Positions 1-7,700 of a stretch of 13,147 nt of DNA are shown piece after piece. Position 1 is the first letter of the stretch, and every line of letters starts with the position of its first letter. The DNA is taken from contig CALGAS010000559.1 of assembly GCA_937959175.1 (NCBI GenBank), positions 1-13,147 on the forward strand. Direction: 5' to 3'. The DNA is from an uncultured bacterium. Its GTDB lineage: Bacteria; Planctomycetota; Planctomycetia; Pirellulales; UBA1268. A program made the position numbers and the translations under genes. The notes beneath the pieces were generated by a model, which was not told where the DNA came from, did not search any database, and saw only the letters and a program-made list of their open reading frames with translations.

Positions 1-1369
1 GCTCGGTCCGGTTGACCGCCCGGGCACTGGCCCAGGCGAGGTACCAGCCGAGGAAGACCTGCGAGGGATAGTGGGCGTTGTCGGTCATCCGGGAGAAGCC
101 GACGAAGGTCGAGCAGACGTAGAGCGTGCCCTTGAGGAGCGGGCTCTCCACCATGTCGGCGGCGGCCAGGAAGGGGATCGCGCCTACGAAGGTGTGGCCG
201 CTGACGCCGTTGTTGTCGTTCCAAAAGTGCCACGTGCTTCCCATCTCCTCGGCCGGACGGGAGGCACCGGTCGCCATCTGGAGCACGTAGAGCGGCGGGG
301 CGCCGACGAGGAATATCCGCAGCGACCGAGCCCCCCACTCACCGACGACGTCGCCGACCGGATTGCCCTCGAAGACGAGTCCCGTGGCAGCCGCAACCCC
401 GAATATCGGCAGCACGTAGCGGCCCTCGCCGATGTCCTTGCAGCCGGAAAAGAACGTGCCCAGGCCGGTCGGCTCGACCCCGCGGATCCAGGCGTCCTGC
501 ATCGTGTCGTCGAAGCCGGTGTTGGCCATCAGGGCTCCTGCCCCGAAGGCGGCGGTCAGGCAGACAAGGCTCTCGCAGTCGTAGAAGTTGCGGTAGTCCT
601 CCCAGACCTTGTGGCCCGCGCGGGAGAGCCGGGGAAAGCGGCTCTTCGACCAGGGCAGCTCGGCGGGCCGGGGCATGAAGATCTCCTCCCCGGTCGGCGG
701 CGGAAGGGCGTAGACGGGGTTGGCCGAGGGCGCCAGCCTGGCGGCGAGCTGGGTGGTGAAGCTGTCAGCACCGACCCGTGGCTGCCAGCCGCCAGCCAGT
801 TCGATCTCGCCGCCGCCGGCAGCCTCGCCGGCGAGCGACTCGCTTTGCACGGTCGCGTCGATCCAGGCACCGCTGACCGCGGGCACCACGCGAACCACGA
901 CCCGCTGCCGCTGCGGTGGCCAGGTGGGGCGGCCGTCTCCGGGCGGCTCGACCCAGGCCGACTCGATCAGGCCGGGCCGGGGAGGGACGGCGGTGAAGTC
1001 GGGCTCGATCGCCCGGACAACCGGCCACTCGGCGGCGACCGTCGCGAGCGTCTGCCGCCAGAGCGACTCACCGTCTTCGGCGGGCAGAAACATTCCGCCC
1101 GGCACGTCGGCCGGCGGAGCGGCGGCCGGGCCGGCTTCGGGTTCCGAATCACCGCGGGCGAACGCGGCGGCCGGGCCTGCTTGCGGCTCCGATTCACCTC
1201 GCGCGGACACCCCAGGAAGCCGTTCGGAAGGGCTCGGCAGGGGCTCGGCGGGCACGCCGGGACTGCCGACGAGAAGCGTCCAGCCGGCCAGCAGAGACCC
1301 CCAGCAGGTGCGGCACGCGATCGCGTGCCGCCGCGGAGTAGCGGCGGAATGGACGGCGGGGCGGCGCAT
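1..1369 (-). CDS. PAP2-superfamily membrane phosphatase with N-terminal extracytoplasmic domain (3' end outside window)
   Basis: The frame was read by hand; 456 codons are visible with no stop, and it runs off the left edge. The ATG at 1369 gives a plausible signal peptide: an Arg-rich start, a hydrophobic core (SLLAGWTLLVG) and likely cleavage after VPA near residue 41. Next come a Pro/Ala/Glu linker holding a 15-residue tandem duplication, then residues about 93-180 (LWRQTLATVAAEW, RQRVVVRVVPA), which resemble small beta-rich domains of planctomycete lipoproteins. From about residue 255 there is a multi-helix PAP2 domain. Its motifs are QMATGASRP (364-372; canonical KX6RP has Lys first), VSGHTF (His 392) and SRMTDNAHYPSQ (426-437; His 433, with Gln where most PAP2 enzymes have Asp). 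PAP2 enzymes remove phosphate from lipid phosphates such as phosphatidic acid or undecaprenyl pyrophosphate at the outer membrane face; the substrate here is unknown. Class is secure and activity is inferred. The start is less certain: an in-frame ATG at 1471 exists but would add a non-hydrophobic extension. Confidence 0.9.
   Translation of the reverse strand, partial: MRRPAVHSAATPRRHAIACRTCWGSLLAGWTLLVGSPGVPAEPLPSPSERLPGVSARGESEPQAGPAAAFARGDSEPEAGPAAAPPADVPGGMFLPAEDGESLWRQTLATVAAEWPVVRAIEPDFTAVPPRPGLIESAWVEPPGDGRPTWPPQRQRVVVRVVPAVSGAWIDATVQSESLAGEAAGGGEIELAGGWQPRVGADSFTTQLAARLAPSANPVYALPPPTGEEIFMPRPAELPWSKSRFPRLSRAGHKVWEDYRNFYDCESLVCLTAAFGAGALMANTGFDDTMQDAWIRGVEPTGLGTFFSGCKDIGEGRYVLPIFGVAAATGLVFEGNPVGDVVGEWGARSLRIFLVGAPPLYVLQMATGASRPAEEMGSTWHFWNDNNGVSGHTFVGAIPFLAAADMVESPLLKGTLYVCSTFVGFSRMTDNAHYPSQVFLGWYLAWASARAVNRTE
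1115..1204 (-). repeat. 15-residue tandem duplication in the PAP2-protein linker
   Basis: Two adjacent 45-bp units (1160-1204 and 1115-1159) encode ARGESEPQAGPAAAF and ARGDSEPEAGPAAAP, matching at 12 of 15 residues and about 34 of 45 bases. They lie between the signal peptide and the first folded domain, so they probably lengthen a flexible acidic Pro/Ala linker on the outer side of the membrane. The divergence between units shows the duplication is not very recent. Confidence 0.8.
1310..1331. repeat. 22-bp perfect palindrome
   Basis: The half-site gcggcacgcga at 1310-1320 is followed directly by its exact reverse complement tcgcgtgccgc at 1321-1331, with no loop. The centre contains the octamer gcgatcgc (1317-1324). 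It sits inside the region coding for the N-terminal part of the PAP2 signal peptide, about 40 bases after the chosen start. It could be a dimeric protein-binding site or a restriction-modification/HIP1-like octamer context. In RNA it could form a strong hairpin only with a small central loop. Confidence 0.75.
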
Positions 1370-1433
1370 TTCGGGGCAGGACTCTCGCAGCCGGGCCCCG
1401 CCGGTCGCAACCCCACTCCTGCTTGGCGCGATT

Positions 1434-1445
1434 GTCTCACGAGAC
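1434..1445. repeat. short inverted repeat gtctc-ac-gagac
   Basis: The 5-base arms gtctc (1434-1438) and gagac (1441-1445) flank a 2-base centre. It lies about 65 bases upstream of the PAP2 start. It could be an operator half-pair or the core of a dispersed planctomycete repeat. It is short enough that chance cannot be excluded. Confidence 0.5.
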
Positions 1446-1474
1446 GCAGGACGTTTGCTGCGGTAGCCCATCTT

Positions 1475-1495
1475 GCCCAGGTTGCAAACCTGGGC
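1475..1495. repeat. perfect 9-bp inverted repeat, 3-base loop
   Basis: gcccaggtt (1475-1483) pairs exactly with aacctgggc (1487-1495) across the loop gca. It lies upstream of the PAP2 start and just downstream of a strong Shine-Dalgarno-like sequence read on the minus strand. It has no T-run, so it looks more like a dispersed palindromic element or a protein site than a terminator. Confidence 0.7.
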
Positions 1496-1506
1496 CCACG
1501 GTGAGC

Positions 1507-1524
1507 CATCCGTGTCGCCTCCTT
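1507..1524 (-). promoter_or_regulatory. perfect Shine-Dalgarno sequence and ATG, out of frame with the PAP2 gene
   Basis: On the minus strand AAGGAGG (1524-1518) is followed after 8 bases by ATG (1509-1507), an ideal initiation spacing. The ATG opens a frame (MAHRGPRFATWARWATAANV...) one register off the PAP2 frame. It runs through the inverted repeats and overlaps the PAP2 coding region as far as position 967. The product has no protein-like character beyond its first residues. It may be chance, part of a dispersed repeat, or a leader ORF. The actual PAP2 ATG at 1369 has only a weak GAGAG 12 bases upstream. Confidence 0.4.
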
Positions 1525-1531
1525 GCGTTGG

Positions 1532-1572
1532 AAAAGGGTACAGGCACCTCGCTTCGCTCGGAGCCAGTCCCC
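1532..1572 (-). terminator. imperfect hairpin followed by T-run, candidate terminator of the giant gene
   Basis: The arms 1536-1548 (gggtacaggcacc) and 1560-1572 (ggagccagtcccc) pair at 10 of 13 positions. An 11-base loop can form a further small gc/gc stem. On the minus strand the stem is followed by TTTT (1535-1532), as in an intrinsic terminator for a transcript that ended its coding at 1773. The same arms resemble a palindromic element I recall as frequent in Pirellulales intergenic DNA, so it may be a dispersed repeat that also works as a terminator. Confidence 0.55.
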
Positions 1573-1579
1573 ATAGAAG

Positions 1580-1601
1580 CCCCCCGGCGCGAGCCGGGGG
1601 G
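1580..1601. repeat. perfect 9-bp GC stem with GCGA tetraloop
   Basis: ccccccggc (1580-1588) pairs exactly with gccgggggg (1593-1601) across gcga (1589-1592), a GNRA-type loop when read on the plus strand. No T-run follows on either strand. It sits directly beside the hairpin at 1536-1572, so a minus-strand transcript leaving the giant gene would meet two strong stems in succession. The role could be 3' end protection, termination support or a dispersed repeat. Confidence 0.7.
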
Positions 1602-1772
1602 ACGACGGGCCGTTGGGCCTTCCCGGCCCCTGGAAGCCCACGAAGCCGTTCACCACCAACCCGCCCAATCCGCGATCACCACTACACAACCCCCGGCACT
1701 GCGACTCCCGGACGGCGGGCCGTTGAGGTGGGTTCACCTCGCGCAGGCGAGAGGCGGGCCCGCGGCCGGGCG

Positions 1773-4700
1773 TCATTCACCGTCGTCGTCTTCGGCGGGC
1801 GTCGTCCAGGCCTCGGCGGCGGCCGCGATCGCGGCGAAGGCCTGGGCCCGGGAGCCGCTGGAAATCGGGCTGCCCGCGGTCGCCAGCGGGCTGCCGGCCG
1901 CCGAAATCGGCCCGCTGCCGAAGCCGCCGGAGTTGGCGATCGCCACCAGGTCGAAGACCCCGACCCGGCCGTCGTAGTCGGTATCGCCGGCCGACCAGCC
2001 GGCCGAGGTCGTCCCGTCGTTGTAGCGGCCGGCCCCGTCGATACCGACCAGGTCGAAGAGGTCGACCTGGCCGTCGAGGTTGGTGTCGCCGGGCGCGGTG
2101 AAGGCGACGGTCGCCGAACCGTCTGTGGCCACGAGGTAGCCGATCGTCCGCGTGCCGGGGGCCGCCGCGGCGGCCGCCGTCGAGCCGAGGCCGCTGGTGC
2201 CGCCCCACCCGCCGGTGCCGCGGGCGGCGATGATCCACTGCCGGAGCGTCGCCTCGTCGCTGCCGCCGGCGATCGCCAGCCGGCCGGTGTCCAGGTCGAT
2301 GAAGCCGCCGCTGGCCAGGGAAAGGCTCGCGAGCGAGACCGTCCCGAAGCCGACGTCGAGGGTCACCCGGGCCCCGGCCAGGACCTCAAGGCCGCCGCTG
2401 CCGAGGGCCGCCGGATCGCGGATCACGACCTCGCCTTCCTCGACGACCGTGCCGCCGGAGTGGCTGTTTGCCAGCGAGAGCACCAGCCGCCCCGGGCCCT
2501 TCTTGACGATCCGGTCATCGCCGCTGCGGATCGTCGTGTCGATCAGCTCACCGCCGAGGGGCACGTCGACCTCGATGATCGTCACCGCCGGCACCGCGGT
2601 GACGGTGGCGATGTTCTGGACGCTGCCGACGTTGGGCGTGCCGCCGGCGTCGACCGCGTCGACGATCGCCCCGGTCGCCCACCGGTAGGTGAGCGAGTTG
2701 CTGCCGCCGCCGCCGTCGAGGCTGCCGGCGAAGCTGACCAGCGGGCCGGTCATAATGAACTCGTCGTCGGCCGTGCCGCCGATCACCGCCTCGATCTCGT
2801 CGTCGGCATGGGTCGCGGTGGCGGTCCCGTCGGTCACGCTGACGCTCCCCAGCCGGATCGTCAGCGGGGTGGTGACGGCGGAGAAGTCCATCGTGTCGCT
2901 GCCCTCGCCGGGAAGCTCGATGATCGTGTCGCCCCCGAAGAGATCGGCGAAGGAGTAGGTGTCGTTGCCGAAGCCGCCGGCGAGGGTGTCGCCACCGGGC
3001 CCACCGCGGAGCGTGTCGTTGCCGAAGCCGCCGCGGATCTCGTCGATGCCGGCGTTGCCCTCGAGGAGGTCGCCCTGGAACGAGCCGGTCAGAGTGTCGT
3101 CGCCGTCGCCCCCCTCGAACCAGACCGGCTGGCCGCCGCCGGTGAGGCTGTCGGCGGCCGACCCGCCGATCACGTGCTGGAGCCATTTGACCGTGCCCAC
3201 TCCGGTGACGGCCGTCGTGAAGGTGGCATCGAGCTGGCCCGTGTAGTCGACCGCCACCGGCGAGGTCCAGGCCGAGTAGTCGAGAATGTTCATGTCGGCA
3301 AAGTCGATGCTCTGCACGCCGCCGCCATCGAGCAGGCCCGCAAACGCCACGCCATCGGCAAGCACGAAGCGGTCGGCCCGGTTGCCGCCCGTCACCCGGT
3401 CAATGCCCGCGGCATCGGTGGCGGTGATCGCTGCGGTGCCGTAGGTGGCGAGGATCGTGGCGTCGACATCAAACTGGATCGGCGTTGACACGCCAGCGAA
3501 GTTCATCGTGTCGCTGCCTTCGCCGGCGACCTCGGTGATGACGTCCTTCGGCTCGTAGCCGGCATACCAAAGGTAGGTGTCGTCGCCGGTGCCGCCGATG
3601 AGCGTGTTGGTGCCGCCGTAGGCGATCAGCGTGTCGCTGCCGGCTCCACCATTGAGGGTGTCGTCTTTGTCGCCGCCGAGCAGGGTGTCGTTGCCACCGA
3701 GGCCGACGAGTTCATTCACGCCGTCGCCGCCGGAGATTCGGTTGGCGGCATCATTGCCCTCGAGGTAGTCATCGGCATCGCCGCCTGTGATGTCTTCAAA
3801 GCCGAGCACGCCGCCGGTGCCGGTGGCCGTGCGGCTGCCGAGCTCCACCCGCACGTTGCTCGTCCAAGCATGGCCAGTTTCGCCGTAGCTCAAGAGGTCG
3901 CTGCCACTGCCGGCGTCGATGGCGGCCACCGTGGAGACCCCGTCGCGGAGATACACGAGGTCGTTGCCGCTGCCGAGGAGCACGCTCTCGATGGCAGCCG
4001 TGTCAAACTCCACACTGCCGATCGGTGAGTAGCCGGAGATGCGGACCCTGGTGGCGGAGCCGTCGCCGACCACCATCTGGAGGCCGCCAGTGACCGCTGT
4101 CATGTCGAGCGTGTCGTTGTCGGCGGCGGCCAGGTCGAGGATTCGGTCATCGGGTCGGCTGGCATCGGGCACATAGATGAAGGTGTCGTTGTCGGCGCCA
4201 CCGGTGAGGGTGTTGGAGCCGCCCCCACCGCGGATCGTGTCGTCGCCGGCGTCGCCCGTGATCGTGTCGTTGTCGGCGCCGCCGTCGAGGTCATCGCCGC
4301 TGCCGTTGCCGGTGATCACGTCGTTGCCGTCGCCGCCGAAGATCAGGTCGACGCCTGAGCCGCCGGTGAGGATGTCGGCTTGGGCGAGGCCACGGATCGC
4401 CGTGCCCCCCGAGAAGAGCTCGGCGTCGATCGTGTTGGGGCTCGCCCCGCCGGTCAGGAGGGCCGCCTCGATCGAGACGACCGAGTGGCGGGTGGCGACG
4501 CCGAGCAGCTCGATGAAGGTGTCGGTCAGGGTGGTGTCGGTGTCGGCTACGACGAGGATCGTGTCGACGCCACCGCCGCCATCGTAGGTGTCGGCGGCCG
4601 ACCCGAGCGGGTTCTCGCCGTAGGCCCCGCCGCTGGCGGTGTCGATCACAAACAGCACGTCGTCGCCGTCGTTGCCGAAGACCTCGTCCTCGCCCGCCCC

Positions 4701-7700
4701 GCCGACGAGGACGTCGGCATCGTCGCCGCCGGAGAGCGAGTCGTCGCCGGCCTCGCCGAAGAGGAGGTCGCCGCCGCCGAGGCCCGAGATGTCGTCGTCG
4801 CCGTCGCCGCCGAGGATCGTGTCGGCGGCCGGACCCCCGATCAGGACCTCGGGCGTGCCGAGGGAGCGGTCGCCGCCGGCCCCCCCTTCGATCCAGTTCC
4901 GCTCGGAGTCGCCGCCGCGGATCGTGTCGATGCCGTCGCCGCCGAAGAGCCGGTCGCCCTGCTGGCCGCCGCGGATGTCGTCGTCGCCGCCGCGGCCGCG
5001 GATCGTGTCGTTGCCGCCAACGGTCTCGACATACCAGGGCAGGCCCGGGCCGTCGTCGCCGCGGAGAAGGTCGGCCGCGTCGCCGCAGCCCCCGTCGATC
5101 GTGTCGTCGCCGTCGCGGAGGATCGTCTTCTCGGGCTCGTCGCCGAAGCCGACCTCGACCGTCTCGCCCCCCTTGAGATCGAGGAGGAAGTCGCCGCGGC
5201 CAGGGTCGGTCTCGAGGCCGCCCGGGATCGCCGCCAGGCCGCCGAAGTCGACCGCCGGAATCGCCAGCAGGCTGCCCAGCTTTGCCGGGCCGCCGGCGAC
5301 GGTGATCGGCAGCTGGAAGAGGCCCTGGCGGGTGCCGAGGCCGAGCAGGCCGTCGCCGGCGGGGCGGCTCTCGAGGCCGACAATCAGCTCGGAGAGGACC
5401 AGATCGCGGACGATCGTCGCGTTGGGCCCGAGCACCTGCGGATCGAGCCGGACGAGCTTCTGGAGCGGGGCGGCGTTCTCGCTCATCTCCGGATTGGGCT
5501 CGACCAGGGCGACCACGTAGACCTCGCGATCGGAGATCACCGCCGCATCGCCGACCGGGTAGAGCTGCTGGCCGCCGCCGGTCAACAGCGGGCCGCCGGC
5601 GGTCCAGCTGCCGGCCAGGGTGTCGTAGGTCAGGACGTCCCCGCTGACCGTGATGCCCAGCAGCCGGCGGTCGTCGAGGGCGTCGAGGGAGAGGAGCGTC
5701 TTGGCACCGGGGATCGGGCCGACCTCGCTGATCTGGCCGCTGGCCAGGTCGATCGTCCAGAGGCCGGCCGTGCCCGGAGCCATCAGGTTGCCCGGCCGGG
5801 CCTCGCCGACGAGCCAGGCGGTCTGCCGGTTCACCGCGGCGATGTCGCGGGCCTCGAGCCGCGGGGTCTCGAAGAGCGGCTCGCTCGCCACTGCCGCCGG
5901 GTTGACCCGCGAGACAAGCGACTTGCCGCTGCCGCGATCGAAGCTGACCGCGAGCAGCTGGCCGTCGCGGAGCACGCCCCCCGGGGTCGCCTGCACCCAG
6001 GGATCGGCCGGCACCTGGACCACCGTGTAGACCCCGGGATCGACCTTCTTGAAGCGGAAGGCGGCGTTCTCGGCCGCGGCGATGATCCCGTCGCCGTTGA
6101 GGTCGATCGGCCCCGAGACCTGCGAGGCGATGATCGCCCCGCGGGCGTCGAGGAGGTTGACCGTCTGGCCGCGGAGGAACTGCTCGGTGGCCGATTGGGC
6201 CATGTCGGGATCGCGGGCGTCGTGGTGCCAGACGGTGCCCTGAATCGTCGACGTGAGGGCCAGCCCCGTGAACTCGCCGCCGGCCGGCAGGACCAGACCG
6301 CCGAAGCCGTCGACCGCGAACTCGAACACAAAATCGCCCCCCGGCTGACCGTCGCCCGACGGATAGCGGCTGCCGGCGGGCGTCTCGGGTCCCGGATTGA
6401 CCCACTCGCCATCGAGGGGCACGCCGCCGGCGCTCTTGACGCTCCCGGCGGCCAGGATGACCCGGTAGCGGCCCGCCGGCAGGACGTCCTGTCCGAGTGG
6501 CTTGACCATCTCGTAGACGACCCGGTCGGGATCCTGCGGGCTCGTGCCGACCAGCCGAAGCTCGATTGCGTCCTGCGGGTTGCCGCCGGCATCGAGGCTG
6601 AACAGCTGCCCGCCCGCCGACACCGTCCCCAGCCCGGCCGCGACGCAGATCTCAAAGCCGAGCAGGGTGTACTCGGCGACCGGCAGCGGGTCGGCCTGGG
6701 CCGCGGCGTCGGGCACCGCCGTCCAACTCGGCGTGTTGCCCACCACCCCGAGCAGCACCGACTCGACCACCGGGGCCGTCCGCGGCTGGATCGAGAAGTT
6801 GATCGTCGTCTTGCTGCCGCTGGCGATCTCGACGGTCGCCCCGGCGGGCGTCACCAGCCGGCAGCCCTCCGGATCGACCACCGCGACGGTGTAGACGCCC
6901 GGGGGCAGGTCGGTGAACCGGTAGCCTCCCTCGGGGTTGGTGGTCGCGGTCTCTTCGCCGGCGTCGTATTGACCGTCCTGGTCGGCGTCGAGGTAGACCG
7001 TCACACCGCCGGCGGGCCCGGTCTCCTCGCCGTCCTTCTCGGTCACCTCCCCTTGGATCGTGCCGCCGCGGTACCAGCCAAACTCCACCACCGGCCCGGG
7101 AAGGGCGAGATCGACCGTGACCGTCACGAGCGGCTGGGTCGTGAGATACCAGCCCGCCGGCGCGTCGGCCAGCGGCATGCTGAGCTCGTAGTCGCCCGCC
7201 GGCAGGCCCCCTTCCTCGGGAAGCATCGAGCCGCCGCCCGGCACCGCCAGGGCGGCCAGCAGTTCGCCGTTGGTGATCGCGAGCGTCCAGGTCTCGTCGG
7301 CCGGCGCTCCCGGCTCGCCCGCGTCCCGCACGCCGTTGGCATTGCGGTCTTCAAACACGAACAGTTCGATCGGCGGGCCGTCTTCGGGATAGACCTCGGG
7401 ATACCAGCTGATCTCCGGCCCGCAGTCGTCGGCCTTCACGATCGCGGTATAGCCGCCGTGGATCGCATCGATCACCGCCCGGGGGCCGGCGCGGTCGTCT
7501 TCGTAGTGCTGGTAGCCGATGCCGGTCGTGCCGCCGTAGATCGTGTCTTCGCCCTCGCGGCCGAAGATCCGGTCGTTGCCCGGGCCGCCCTCGATGTAGT
7601 TGGCGTAGCCCGCCTCGCTGCCCCCTTCCGGCCCCTCGTAGCCGCCGCCGTCGATCACGTCGTCGCCGTCGCCGCCGAAGATCGTCGCCCCGCGGCTGGT

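Larger units (their letters stand above)
1370..1772. other. 403-bp intergenic region rich in inverted repeats
   Basis: This gap lies between the stop of the giant gene and the start of the PAP2 gene. Frames open across it have no recognisable protein character and are products of high GC. It holds at least six inverted repeats: 1434-1445, 1475-1495, 1536-1572, 1580-1601, 1726-1739 (aggtg/cacct, 4-base loop) and 1738-1751 (ctcgc/gcgag, 4-base loop). There is also a 15-mer direct repeat with one mismatch (gacgacgggccgttg at 1601-1615, gacggcgggccgttg at 1711-1725). Such clusters are, to my recollection, typical of planctomycete intergenic space. No clear sigma-70 promoter is visible. Confidence 0.75.

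Noticed and set aside
71..1504. Plus-strand frame of 477 codons at the left end
   Set aside because: It is the codon-aligned mirror of the PAP2 gene. The minus strand shows clear PAP2 motifs and a signal peptide; the plus-strand product shows nothing.
967..1776. Minus-strand frame of 269 codons across the intergenic region and the PAP2 5' part
   Set aside because: It translates inverted repeats and an out-of-register part of the PAP2 gene. Its product is Pro/Arg/Ser-rich with no protein-like features. Only its strong SD-ATG at 1507-1524 is worth noting, and that is listed separately.
2100..2525. Type V autotransporter
   Set aside because: The PATR-type repeat is present but no C-terminal outer-membrane barrel follows; a dockerin-like pair ends the protein instead.
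1473..3488. Plus-strand frame of 671 codons across the 3' end of the giant gene
   Set aside because: Again codon-aligned with the sense frame, and it runs through intergenic hairpins. Composition is Arg/Gly/Ala-rich with no motif.
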